Shown here one piece after another: positions 9,309-16,811 of a stretch of 34,225 nt of DNA. The notes under the pieces were generated by a model. It saw nothing but the letters and a program-made list of their open reading frames with translations, was not told the DNA's origin and did not search any database. The position numbers were made by a program, and so were the translations under genes. The stretch's first letter is position 1; the number at the start of each line of letters is the position of its first letter. Where the stretch lies: contig JASCOI010000024.1 in the NCBI GenBank assembly GCA_029959665.1, positions 1 through 34,225 on the forward strand, in the 5' to 3' direction. The DNA comes from Microbacteriaceae bacterium PS02333 (lineage in GTDB: Bacteria; Actinomycetota; Actinomycetes; Actinomycetales; Microbacteriaceae).

Positions 9309-9371
9309 GATCGAGTGCGCGGAAGTGGCCTCGTGACGGGCGGGCTGGACGCGTGATCTGCGCACTCGATC
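9309..9371. terminator. Long-loop inverted repeat between convergent genes
   Basis: GATCGAGTGCGC (9309-9320) and its exact reverse complement GCGCACTCGATC (9360-9371) are separated by 39 nt. They lie in the 199-nt gap between the plus-strand acetyltransferase and the minus-strand small membrane protein. It may work as a bidirectional terminator or be a dispersed palindromic element. There is no T-tract. The rest of the gap is GC-rich low-complexity sequence with no gene that I can see. Confidence 0.4.
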
Positions 9372-9427
9372 GATCCGGCGCCGGGGCCGGCGCGGTGACC
9401 CGACGCCCCGGCCCGGCCCGGCCCGCG

Positions 9428-9604
9428 TCAGCGTCGCCCGGGGCCGAGCGTGACGACGAACGCGCCGGCGACGGTGGCGAGCACGAGCAGCACGCTCCCG
9501 AGGGCCCACTCCGCCGAACAGCAGGTCAGCACGATGACCGCGACGAACACCGCGATCCCCAACACGGCCGCGCGCATCGCCGCGATCGCCGAGCGGTCGT
9601 TCAT
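9428..9604 (-). CDS. Small two-TM membrane protein, unknown
   Basis: A 58-residue protein beginning MNDRSAIAAMRAA with two hydrophobic segments (about 9-31 and 34-53) and a basic C-terminal end (GPGRR). A CC pair lies near residues 28-29. The ATG at 9604 overlaps the stop of the esterase gene by 4 nt (ATGA), which supports this start over an upstream in-frame one. It is the last gene of the five-gene response regulator / kinase / DUF2156 / esterase unit. No family recognised. It may be a small accessory subunit or simply a co-transcribed membrane peptide. Confidence 0.6.
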   Translation of the reverse strand: MNDRSAIAAMRAAVLGIAVFVAVIVLTCCSAEWALGSVLLVLATVAGAFVVTLGPGRR

Positions 9605-11034
9605 CCGTGCACCACGCCGGGAGCGGTGAGCAGGACGTCCGCCTCGTGCGGGAGCTCGGTCGACACGGACCACTGCACGGTGTTCCAGTCGTGACCGCTA
9701 CCAGGAGCCGACGCCACCGTCGTGCGGATCCCGGCCGCCCGCGCTGCCGACCCGAGGTGCCGGGCGGACCGGACGAACTCGCCGTCCGTGGACCCTGCGG
9801 TCAGCCACACCGACGAGTCCGGGTACGGCCGGTTCGCGGCCATCAGCGCACCCGGGGCGGCGGCTCGCCAGCGGCTCAGGGAACCGCCGAACGCCTCGTC
9901 CGCGCTGTTCTGCGCTGAGCGGTCGATCGGCTGCGGTTCGCTGGAGATCGCGAGTGCCGCGCTGAACCGGTCGGGGTGTCCGGCGAGGAACTGCATGGCA
10001 CAGGTCGCCCCCTGCGAGAACCCGACGAGCCCCCACCCGCGTCGGTCGGTCGTGACGCGGAGGTGCGAGGTGATCCAGTCCGGGACGTCCCGCGTGATGT
10101 ACGTCGCGGCGTTCCCGATGGTCGAGTCCACGCACATCGTGTTGTGCCCTGGGACGGCGAGCTGGTCGGCCGACACGACGATCGGCGCGACCCCGTGGTG
10201 GGCGGCGGCGTACGCGTCCAGGGTGGCCGCGAGCCCACCGGCGGTGAACATGTCGCTCGGTGAACCCGGCTGGCCGGACAGGGACACGATGACGGGGAGC
10301 GGCGGCGGGTCGGCGGTGCGGGCCGCCGGCGGCAGGTACACGACGGCGGGTCGGGCGGGGAAGCCGGACTCCCGGCCGGGGATCCGCACGGTCCCGACCA
10401 AGCCGGTCGCGGGCATCATCGCCGGCGGGACCCACCGGTCGGCCGCACCGGTTCCGGCGGACCCGGTCGTCCCGGCCGCCGCCGCAGTCGACCCAGCCGA
10501 CCCGGCCGCGACGGCCCCGCTGACACCGCCGGTCTCGGCACCCAGGTCGAGCGCTGGGAACGGATCGGTCTGGACGAGCGCGTTCAGCGTCGGGTACGCG
10601 GCGTAGTCGACGTTCACGCCCAGCGCGGGGACGAGGAGTGCGAGGGGCACGAGCACCACCGCGAGGACGCGTCGGCCCCGTCCGCCCTGCACGAGACCGA
10701 CCGCCGCCAGCCCGAGCCCGGCGAACGCGAACGCCACCCACATCCGCGTCACGTCGGTCAGCCGCACGTCGAAGGCGTTGAGGAGGTCGCCGATCACCCA
10801 ACAGGCGAGGAGCCCGACGAGCCCACCGCCGACGGCGCCGAGTGCACGGATCCCCGTCCGGCGCCAGGCGGCGCGGTCCGGCCACCGGCTCCGGGAACCC
10901 CCGTCGCGCCCGGTCGACCGGAACGCCGGCAGCGCCACGAGCAGGACGAGCACGACGAACACGACGTCGGCCGGCACGAGTTTCGTGGGCACCTGCAGCC
11001 GCGTGCCCATCACCCAGTGGAACGGGTCCGTCAC
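9601..11034 (-). CDS. Membrane-anchored esterase (alpha/beta hydrolase, putative-esterase/mycolyltransferase-like fold)
   Basis: A 477-residue protein with about four N-terminal membrane helices (roughly 22-37, 62-85, 98-115 and 121-140), an Ala/Gly/Thr linker (165-200) and a C-terminal extracytoplasmic alpha/beta-hydrolase domain. The nucleophile elbow is GFSQGAT with Ser340 and the catalytic His is probably His448 in GSGHDWNTV, the usual end of PF00756-type esterases. The GTG start at 11034 overlaps the stop of the upstream DUF2156 gene (GTGA). In some corynebacteria and enterococci an esterase neighbouring an aminoacyl-phosphatidylglycerol synthase removes the amino acid from the lipid. 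This neighbour could do the same, but that is inference from position and fold. Other choices are an acyl esterase acting on envelope glycolipids. Confidence 0.85.
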   Translation of the reverse strand: MTDPFHWVMGTRLQVPTKLVPADVVFVVLVLLVALPAFRSTGRDGGSRSRWPDRAAWRRTGIRALGAVGGGLVGLLACWVIGDLLNAFDVRLTDVTRMWVAFAFAGLGLAAVGLVQGGRGRRVLAVVLVPLALLVPALGVNVDYAAYPTLNALVQTDPFPALDLGAETGGVSGAVAAGSAGSTAAAAGTTGSAGTGAADRWVPPAMMPATGLVGTVRIPGRESGFPARPAVVYLPPAARTADPPPLPVIVSLSGQPGSPSDMFTAGGLAATLDAYAAAHHGVAPIVVSADQLAVPGHNTMCVDSTIGNAATYITRDVPDWITSHLRVTTDRRGWGLVGFSQGATCAMQFLAGHPDRFSAALAISSEPQPIDRSAQNSADEAFGGSLSRWRAAAPGALMAANRPYPDSSVWLTAGSTDGEFVRSARHLGSAARAAGIRTTVASAPGSGHDWNTVQWSVSTELPHEADVLLTAPGVVHG

Positions 11035-13103
11035 GAGCGTGCTCCGGCTGCCGCGCGGTGTGCCCGGCCGAGTTCGAGCAGGTGCCGCGGGCGGAAGCCG
11101 GGGACGTACGCGCTCGCGAGCGCCCGTGCCACCCGCGGGACGTGCAGGGGCGTGGGGACGACCAGCCAGAGCGGCTCGTGCGCTGCGCCGAACTTCTCCT
11201 TGAAGCGCTGGAGCGAGCGGAACCCGTAGACCGGCTCGAGGACCCGTGAGACGAGCAGCGAACCCCGGTCGAGCACCCCGCGTGCCGCCGGGTCGTGCGC
11301 GGCGAGCGGCGTGCCGGAGAGGCTCAGCATGGTCAGCCCGGCCTCACGGGAGCGCAGGGCGGTCCTGGCGATCAGGAACTCGATCACGCCGGGCATCCCG
11401 GACTCCCCGCGGCGCATCACGTCGAGCGTGTACCCGATGAGCGTCCCGTGCGCGTACACCGGCAGCCAGCTCGTCACCGCGACGACCCGCTCCTCGGCGT
11501 CGACGGCGAGTGCGAGTCGGACGTCCGGGTCGTCGAGCTCCCGGAACCCACCGAGCGTGAACCCCATCTCCGGAAGACGACGGTCGGCCGCCCAGCGGGT
11601 GCAGATCGCCTCGACCTGTGCGCGCTGCTCGGCGTCGAGCGCCTCGAAGCGTGTCCACTCGTCACGCACCCCCTCGCGATCGGCGCGGTTCGACGCGGTG
11701 CGCAGGTCCTGCCGGCGCTTGCCACGCAGGTCGAACGTGGTGACGTCGAGCACGGCTTCGACCCCGACGGGCAGCGCGGTCCAGCCCTCGGCAGCCAGGA
11801 CCTCCCGCACCGGTGCGTGCACGCTCGTGAACGCCGGGGTCCAGCCGTTCTGGTCGCAGTGCACGACGAACCCCGCGATCACCGCGGCACGGTCGTCGGC
11901 ACAGCACACCGGGTCGGAGACGGTCAGTGCGACGTCCCCGCGGACCCGGTAGGCCACGGCGCCGAGTCCCTCGGGGTGCGACCAGACGGCGTTGCCCCGC
12001 CAGGTCCCCATGTGCCCGAGGGTGCCGGCGTCGCCGTCGCGGAGCATCGCCACGAGGTCGGTCGTGCTCGTCGCCGCACGGAACCGCCCCCGGACCAGGC
12101 GGTCGCGGAGCAGCAGGACGGCGAGGAGCACCCCGGCCGGGACGACCCAGGCGCCGATGAGGGTGACCTGCCACTCGACCTCGTCGAGCCCGAGGCCCTG
12201 CCACTGCAGCGCGTCGGCGGTCATCGGTTCGATGACGAACGCGTCGGCGAGCACGGCGGTCACCACGACGAGCACGGTCACCGCCACGACGACGCCCGCC
12301 CGCCGGCCGTGCGACACGAGCCAGGCCGCGAGCAGCAGGAGCGCACCGACCAGCACGACGGCCCGGTCGGTCATCGCGTCCGCGAACGGGGACAGGACGC
12401 CGTCAGGATCGGGGACGACCAGCGTCACGAGCGATCCGGAGCCGAGGGCCGCGAGCGCGGCCGTGATGACGGTGCGGACCGACAGCGGGTCACGACGGGC
12501 CGGACGGGAGGCTCGGCGCATGACGAGCGCGCCGCTCGCCACCCCGAGCAGCGCGGCCAGGGCACGGGCCACGTCCGATCCGTGACCGGCGAAGAGCAGC
12601 AGGGTGATGGTCACCGTCCAGAGGACGGTGCGGACGCGCCACCGGCGCTGCGTGGGCAGCGCCGCGGAGGACGCGGCGAAGAGCGCCACCGCGACGACGC
12701 TCGGCGCCATGAGCTGCTGCCCGTGGGCGACCTCGGCGTGGGCCTCACCGAGGGCGGCACCGACCGTGACCGCGACCCGGGTGAGGAGGATCGCGACCGT
12801 CGGGACCACGAGCCCGACGACGACCGTCCGGACCGATCCGATGGCGCGCTCGGACACCGCCGTGGCGACGAGCAGGGCGAGCAACGCGACGCACGCGACG
12901 GGCGGGTGGTGCGGGAAGTCCGGCTCGGACCCGTTCAGCCGTGCGGCGGCGACGAGCGCGGCGGTCACGGCCGTGACGACGACGGTCACCGGGAACCGAC
13001 GGAGCCTGACGACGAAGGGAGTGATGCGCACCCTTGCATCCCAGCGGATCGGCGCGCGGCGGACATCGACCCGGGGGCTGAACCGCGCTGGCCGATCGGC
13101 CAT
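11031..13103 (-). CDS. MprF/LPG-synthase-like DUF2156 membrane protein (probable aminoacyl-phosphatidylglycerol synthase)
   Basis: A 690-residue protein. The N-terminal half has many membrane helices (from residue 35 to about 335). The C-terminal cytosolic half (about 345-690) is a DUF2156 / phosphatidylglycerol lysyltransferase C-terminal domain, a tandem GNAT-like fold that transfers an amino acid from aminoacyl-tRNA to a membrane lipid. Supporting sequence is TLDVMRRGESGMPGVIEFLI, the SLSGTPLA strand, and YGFRSLQRFKEKFGAAHEPLWLV near the end. There is no C-terminal lysyl-tRNA synthetase domain as in mycobacterial LysX. Which amino acid or lipid is used cannot be read from sequence. The ATG at 13103 is 18 nt after the kinase stop; its ribosome site is poor. 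The stop overlaps the esterase start. Such proteins usually lower negative surface charge and protect against cationic peptides. Confidence 0.88.
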   Translation of the reverse strand: MADRPARFSPRVDVRRAPIRWDARVRITPFVVRLRRFPVTVVVTAVTAALVAAARLNGSEPDFPHHPPVACVALLALLVATAVSERAIGSVRTVVVGLVVPTVAILLTRVAVTVGAALGEAHAEVAHGQQLMAPSVVAVALFAASSAALPTQRRWRVRTVLWTVTITLLLFAGHGSDVARALAALLGVASGALVMRRASRPARRDPLSVRTVITAALAALGSGSLVTLVVPDPDGVLSPFADAMTDRAVVLVGALLLLAAWLVSHGRRAGVVVAVTVLVVVTAVLADAFVIEPMTADALQWQGLGLDEVEWQVTLIGAWVVPAGVLLAVLLLRDRLVRGRFRAATSTTDLVAMLRDGDAGTLGHMGTWRGNAVWSHPEGLGAVAYRVRGDVALTVSDPVCCADDRAAVIAGFVVHCDQNGWTPAFTSVHAPVREVLAAEGWTALPVGVEAVLDVTTFDLRGKRRQDLRTASNRADREGVRDEWTRFEALDAEQRAQVEAICTRWAADRRLPEMGFTLGGFRELDDPDVRLALAVDAEERVVAVTSWLPVYAHGTLIGYTLDVMRRGESGMPGVIEFLIARTALRSREAGLTMLSLSGTPLAAHDPAARGVLDRGSLLVSRVLEPVYGFRSLQRFKEKFGAAHEPLWLVVPTPLHVPRVARALASAYVPGFRPRHLLELGRAHRAAAGARS

Positions 13104-13121
13104 CCCGGGCTGGCCGTCGGA

Positions 13122-14312
13122 TCAGACGGCGGGGGCCGGGGGTAGGTGTTCGACGGGCAGCCGGAGGTGCAGTGCGAACCCGCCGTCGGCCGTCTGTCCG
13201 AACTCGAGTGAACCACCGAGCAACGACGCACGCTCACCGAGCCCGATCAGACCGAGGCCGGAGCCGGGGAGTTCGAGCCGTGCACCCCGCGCCGGACCGT
13301 TGGACACGCGGACGTCCACGTCGCCGTCCTCGACGAGCCCGGTGACCTGGACCGCGGCGTCGGGGGCGTGCTTCCGGACGTTGGTCAGCGCCTCCTGCAC
13401 GAAGCGGTACACGGCGCGCTGGACCGGCTGCCCGAGGGTCTCCGGCAGGACGACGTCCGTGCGGGTGTCCAGCCCGGAGTCGTCGATGAGCCGCTGCAGG
13501 TCGGCGAGCACCGGCTGCGGAGCGATCGCGCGGTCCGTGCCACCCGATGCGCGCAGGACCTGGACCATCTCGCGCAGTTCCTGCAGCGTCACGACGCACA
13601 GTTGCCGGATCGTCCGTGCGAACCCGCGCTCGGCCTCGTCCCTGCCCGCCATCTGCATCCCGCCCGCCTGGACCGCGATGAGCGTGACCTGGTGCGAGAC
13701 GACGTCGTGCATCTCCCGCGCGAGCAGCGCCCGTTCCCGCGACAGCGCCACGGCTGCCGCCTGTCGGCGTTCGTCCGCCCGGGCGGCGTCGCGTTCCACC
13801 AGGCGCTCGGTGAGGCTGGCGCGGGTCTGGACCAGGAGCCCGATGGAGATCGGGCCGAGCGCGAAGATGAGCGCGTAGATGATGGACACGACGATGTCGT
13901 CCAGTGTCTGCGGCGGACCGACGAACCCGCTGAAGCCCACGAACTCGACGACCGCGGCGAGGAGCATCACCCACCGCCGCTGGGTGCGCGCGCCGATCGT
14001 GAACAACGCCACCGCGGAGGCGACCACCGCCGAGCCGATGAACAGGCCGGGGAGTGTCAGCGCGAACGCGGTGACGGGGAGCCGGCGCCGGAGGAGCAGT
14101 GCGGCCGCGGCCACCAGGGACATCACGGTCTCGAACTGCGTCGCCCCCGAGATGTCGAGCACGGCGTCCGCGACGGCGGCGGCGACGAAGAACGCGTCGA
14201 CCAGCCACCACGGTGCCCGGTGCGTGCGCACCCAGCGCAGGCCGGCGTCGACCGCCGTGTCGAGCCTCCCGTCGGTCGCCTTGGCGAGCCGCCGGATCCG
14301 CCGTGCGCTCAC
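13122..14312 (-). CDS. Sensor histidine kinase, NarL/DesK-type (HisKA_3)
   Basis: A 396-residue membrane sensor kinase. About five to six hydrophobic segments occupy residues 35-162 without a large extracellular loop, as in intramembrane-sensing or DesK-like kinases. A short helical linker leads to the HisKA_3 dimerisation domain with phospho-acceptor His202 in LLAREMHDVVSHQV. The HATPase_c domain follows, with the N-box FVQEALTNVRKHAPDA and the G-box GSGLGLIGLGERASLLGG. GTG start at 14312 overlaps the response-regulator stop (GTGA). Cognate partner of the LuxR-type regulator upstream. Its location directly before the DUF2156 gene suggests that it senses membrane stress, such as cationic peptides or lipid charge. 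That role is inferred. Confidence 0.93.
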   Translation of the reverse strand: MSARRIRRLAKATDGRLDTAVDAGLRWVRTHRAPWWLVDAFFVAAAVADAVLDISGATQFETVMSLVAAAALLLRRRLPVTAFALTLPGLFIGSAVVASAVALFTIGARTQRRWVMLLAAVVEFVGFSGFVGPPQTLDDIVVSIIYALIFALGPISIGLLVQTRASLTERLVERDAARADERRQAAAVALSRERALLAREMHDVVSHQVTLIAVQAGGMQMAGRDEAERGFARTIRQLCVVTLQELREMVQVLRASGGTDRAIAPQPVLADLQRLIDDSGLDTRTDVVLPETLGQPVQRAVYRFVQEALTNVRKHAPDAAVQVTGLVEDGDVDVRVSNGPARGARLELPGSGLGLIGLGERASLLGGSLEFGQTADGGFALHLRLPVEHLPPAPAV

Positions 14313-14932
14313 GTGAGCAGGCCAGCGGCTGCGGCGCGGAGCGCGAGCTGGACGCGGCTCGTGACGCCGAAGGCGGCGAGGAGGCCGCGGACGTCCTCCT
14401 TGACGGTGCCGGTGCTCACGCCCAGGTGGACAGCGATCTCCGGGTTGCTCGCGCCGTCGGCGAGGAGCCGGAGCACCTCACGCCCACGGTCGGAGAGCGG
14501 TGGCGCGGCGACCGGTTCGGACGTCTGCGCGAAGAGGCGGCTCCGGTCGAGCCCCGGGGCGAGGACCACGCCACCGGCGGCGAGCACGCGGACGTACTGC
14601 GCGAGGTGCTCGGGATCGGTGTCCTTGAGCAGGAAGCCCGCTGCGCCGAGCTCCATCGCCCGGCCCAGGTGCTCCGCGGCGTCGAAGGTCGTGAGCATCG
14701 CGACCGCAGGGGGGTCCGGCATCGCCGTGATCCCGGCGAGCAGGTCGAGGCCGCTGATCCGGGGCATCCGGACGTCGAGCAGGACGACGTCGGGGCGGTG
14801 CTCGGCGACGATCGACAGCGCGTCCGTGTCGTTGCCGCTCGCCACGACCTCGATGTCGTCGGCGGCTCCGAGGATGAGCCCGAAGCCGTAGCGGACGAGC
14901 CCCTCGTCGTCGATGATCACCACGGATGTCAC
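14309..14932 (-). CDS. LuxR/NarL-family response regulator
   Basis: A 207-residue DNA-binding response regulator. The receiver domain (1-120) has the acidic pair in IIDDE (8-9), the phospho-acceptor Asp53 in LLDVRMPRISG, the conserved Thr in AMLTTFD (81-82) and Lys103 in FLLKDTD. The C-terminal LuxR HTH (about 145-205) contains LSDRGREVLRLLADGASNPEIA, a usual NarL recognition pattern, then LGVSTGTVKEDVRGLLAAFGV. GTG start at 14932, with AGGA about 8 nt upstream. First gene of the minus-strand five-gene unit, divergent from the GntR regulator. It likely controls its own operon, though no operator could be pinned down. Confidence 0.94.
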   Translation of the reverse strand: MTSVVIIDDEGLVRYGFGLILGAADDIEVVASGNDTDALSIVAEHRPDVVLLDVRMPRISGLDLLAGITAMPDPPAVAMLTTFDAAEHLGRAMELGAAGFLLKDTDPEHLAQYVRVLAAGGVVLAPGLDRSRLFAQTSEPVAAPPLSDRGREVLRLLADGASNPEIAVHLGVSTGTVKEDVRGLLAAFGVTSRVQLALRAAAAGLLT

Positions 14933-15025
14933 GGCGACATCCTGGCAGCTTCCGATGGAGCGTCCCAGAGGGCCCCCTCGGGGATCGGTGAGAATCCGTC
15001 CACATGTCGCGTTCTGTCATGCACA

Positions 15026-15054
15026 TCGACTGGGCGGTCGCGACTCGCTAGTGT
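15026..15054 (+). promoter_or_regulatory. Probable promoter of the GntR regulator gene
   Basis: TCGACT (15026-15031) and TAGTGT (15049-15054) are spaced by 17 nt, a fair match to a vegetative actinobacterial promoter. The start point would fall near 15061, just before the operator-like inverted repeat, which fits autoregulation. Confidence 0.55.
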
Positions 15055-15062
15055 GATGGCAA

Positions 15063-15086
15063 CTGGTCATGTCCGCCCATGACCAG
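15063..15086. promoter_or_regulatory. DasR/NagR-like operator (inverted repeat) in front of the GntR gene
   Basis: CTGGTCATG (15063-15071) and its exact reverse complement CATGACCAG (15078-15086) are separated by 6 nt. It can also be read as two abutting degenerate 12-bp sites of the type CTGGTCATGACC. The half site TGGTC resembles the DasR responsive element of Streptomyces (ACTGGTCTAGACCACT). Position just after the likely transcription start suggests repression by its own product. Confidence 0.65.
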
Positions 15087-15120
15087 CTGCCGAACCACCG
15101 CGATGGAGCACGAGGAGCCG

Positions 15121-15855
15121 ATGACGACCCGCATCACCGAAGGAGCCGAGCCCAAGCACCAGCAGCTCCGGCGCATCCTCCTCGAACTCGCGACGGTGCG
15201 ACTGGCCCCGGGCGCGGCGATCCCGTCCGAACGCCAGCTCATCGCGGAGTACGGCGTCTCCCGGATCACCGTGCGCGAGGCCCTCGGGCAGCTCGTCAAC
15301 GAGGGGTACCTGGAGCGGGTCCGCGGCAAGGGTACCTTCGTGGCACACCGGCCCGTGCAGTCGACGCTGCACCTGGCGTCCTTCACCGAGGAGATGCGGG
15401 CGATGGGGCACGTGCCGACGACGGTCGTGCTGGTCCGCGAAGAACGTGTGCCGCCGGCAGACACCGCCGCAGCACTCCGTCTGGGGGAGACCGACACGGC
15501 GTACCACGTGAAGCGCCTGCGCATGGCGGACGGGGCGCCGGTGTCCATCGACGACGCCTGGCTCTCCGCCGGCGCCTTTCCCGGGCTGCTCGAGCACGAC
15601 CTGTCCGGGTCGGTGTACTCGATCGTCGCGAACGAGTACGGCCTGCCGATCGACCGCGCACAGCAGACCGTCGCGGCGAAGCCTGCAGCGGACGACGTCG
15701 CCACGCTGCTCGGCACGAAGACCGGGGCGCCCGTGCTCGAGTTCGACCGGGTGTCGTACTCGCGGGACCGCCCGGTCGAGCACGCCATGAGCTGGTACCG
15801 GTCGGACCGCTACCGCGTGCAGATGGAGGTCACCGCGACGCAGTCCGTCGTGTAG
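15121..15855 (+). CDS. GntR-family regulator with UTRA domain (DasR/NagR-like)
   Basis: A 244-residue HutC-subfamily GntR regulator. The winged HTH (about 8-75) has the usual GAAIPSERQLIAEYGVSRITVREAL and a wing ending RVRGKGTFVA. The UTRA effector domain (about 90-235) ends in a typical RSDRYRVQMEV. Related DasR/NagR proteins bind GlcNAc-6-P or GlcN-6-P and control amino-sugar uptake. The neighbouring PTS genes and the matching palindromes at its own promoter and at the EIIC promoter support the same job here. ATG at 15121 is chosen for the GAGGAG ribosome site at 15111-15116. Two upstream in-frame ATGs (15079 and 15103) exist, but the first lies within the operator. Confidence 0.9.
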   Translation: MTTRITEGAEPKHQQLRRILLELATVRLAPGAAIPSERQLIAEYGVSRITVREALGQLVNEGYLERVRGKGTFVAHRPVQSTLHLASFTEEMRAMGHVPTTVVLVREERVPPADTAAALRLGETDTAYHVKRLRMADGAPVSIDDAWLSAGAFPGLLEHDLSGSVYSIVANEYGLPIDRAQQTVAAKPAADDVATLLGTKTGAPVLEFDRVSYSRDRPVEHAMSWYRSDRYRVQMEVTATQSVV

Positions 15856-15879
15856 CGCGGTCGCGCGGGGCGGACTTTC

Positions 15880-15931
15880 GGCCCTGGCGACACTTCACGC
15901 GAACGTGATCCTGTGAAGTGTCGCCAGGGCC
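15880..15931. terminator. Perfect 19-bp inverted repeat between convergent genes
   Basis: Arms at 15880-15898 (GGCCCTGGCGACACTTCAC) and 15913-15931 are exact reverse complements, with a 14-nt loop. It is in the 92-nt gap between the convergent GntR gene and the EIIA gene, so a bidirectional terminator is likely. There is no T-tract, and the stem is longer than usual, so a dispersed palindrome is also possible. Confidence 0.55.
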
Positions 15932-15947
15932 GTGAACTCGGGGCGGG

Positions 15948-16400
15948 TCAGACCTCGAAGAGGGTGTCGCCCTCGGTGACCGTTGTGCCGACGGCGCCCT
16001 GCGCGATCGAGTCCGGCGCGGAGCCGAGCACGACGACGGGGCACACGGGGGAGTACCCGGCCGCGGTGATCGTCGCCGGCGTGAACCGGACGACGGGGTC
16101 CCCGGCCGCGACGGTGTCACCCTCGGCCGCGAGGAGCTCGAAGCCCTCGCCCGACATCTTCACCGTGTCGATCCCGACGTGCACGAGCACGTCCGTCCCC
16201 GCCGCACCCTGCAGCGCGAAGGCGTGCGGGTGCAGCTTCACGATGGTGCCGTCGACGGGCGCGACCGCGGTGACCGTGCCCTCGACACCGGTCGGGTCCA
16301 CCGCGACACCGGCGCCGACGAGCTGGCCGGCGAACACCGGGTCCGGCACGTCCGCGAGTGCGACGACCGGTCCGGCGAACGGCGTCAGGACTGCGGTCAC
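15948..16400 (-). CDS. PTS system EIIA component, glucose/GlcNAc (Crr) type
   Basis: A 150-residue cytosolic PTS EIIA of the glucose superfamily. The phosphorylated His is His74 in VLVHVGIDTVKMSGEGF, and the second active-site His is His59 in LHPHAFAL, both in the usual positions of Crr-like proteins. It takes phosphate from HPr and passes it to EIIB. The GTG start at 16400 overlaps the EIIB stop (GTGA). Together with the EIIB and the divergent EIIC gene it forms a complete split permease. It might also phosphorylate other EIIB partners. Confidence 0.92.
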   Translation of the reverse strand: MTAVLTPFAGPVVALADVPDPVFAGQLVGAGVAVDPTGVEGTVTAVAPVDGTIVKLHPHAFALQGAAGTDVLVHVGIDTVKMSGEGFELLAAEGDTVAAGDPVVRFTPATITAAGYSPVCPVVVLGSAPDSIAQGAVGTTVTEGDTLFEV

Positions 16401-16633
16401 AGCTCGTCCTGGATGTCCTGCGCGAGGTTGTCGGCGATCGGCCCGACGATGACCTGCCAGCCGGTGCCACCACCGACGACGGCCTGGGCGCCGGCGGCCT
16501 GGAGCGCACCCTTGTCGACGAGGTCACCGTCCTCGACCTCGACGCGGAGGCGCGTGATGCAGCCCTCGACCTCTTCGATGTTGTCGGCACCGCCGAGCGC
16601 GGCGATGATGTCGGCAGCCTTGATGTCGGCCAT
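16397..16633 (-). CDS. PTS system EIIB component, glucose/GlcNAc type
   Basis: A 78-residue single-domain EIIB with the phosphorylated Cys25 in VEGCITRLRVEV, the family signature. It accepts phosphate from EIIA and gives it to the sugar carried by EIIC. The ATG at 16633 has a strong ribosome site (complement of the cctcctcg stretch just upstream). Streptomyces also has separate EIIB proteins for GlcNAc. It shares the intergenic regulatory region with the divergent EIIC gene. Confidence 0.93.
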   Translation of the reverse strand: MADIKAADIIAALGGADNIEEVEGCITRLRVEVEDGDLVDKGALQAAGAQAVVGGGTGWQVIVGPIADNLAQDIQDEL

Positions 16634-16666
16634 CTGTTTCCTCCTCGTTAAGGGTGCGCGTCCAGG

Positions 16667-16695
16667 TTGACATGCCGTGCGCGGTCATCGACACT
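16667..16695 (+). promoter_or_regulatory. Probable promoter of the PTS EIIC gene
   Basis: TTGACA at 16667-16672 is a consensus -35. A weak GACACT lies 17 nt later at 16690-16695, and TACGTA follows at 16695-16700. The operator-like palindrome begins directly after this, so bound repressor would cover the transcription start. Confidence 0.5.
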
Positions 16696-16698
16696 ACG

Positions 16699-16714
16699 TA
16701 CTGGTCATGACCGG
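16699..16714. promoter_or_regulatory. DasR/NagR-like operator in front of the PTS EIIC gene
   Basis: TACTGGTCATGACCGG. The central GGTCATGACC (16703-16712) is a perfect palindrome, and the whole resembles the Streptomyces DasR element ACTGGTCTAGACCACT. It shares the TGGTCATG half site with the inverted repeat at 15063-15086. It lies between the EIIB and EIIC genes and could control both directions. Confidence 0.68.
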
Positions 16715-16811
16715 ACAGGACCGGACCTGGCGATACCGCCGAGGTTACCTGCGCCGGCTGCGCGACTCAACTCACCCCGACCAGCTCCACCCAATGACGA
16801 GAGGAACTCCG

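Noticed and set aside
9238-9444. Near-identical 17-mers tcagcgtcgctcggggc (9238) and tcagcgtcgcccggggc (9428), as a possible duplicated gene end
   Set aside because: The similarity does not continue beyond about 20 nt and the first copy has no frame; likely chance in GC-rich low-complexity DNA.
15079-15120. Upstream ATGs (15079, 15103) as starts of the GntR regulator
   Set aside because: The first lies inside the operator palindrome and neither has a ribosome site as good as the GAGGAG before 15121; family sequence also begins after 15121.
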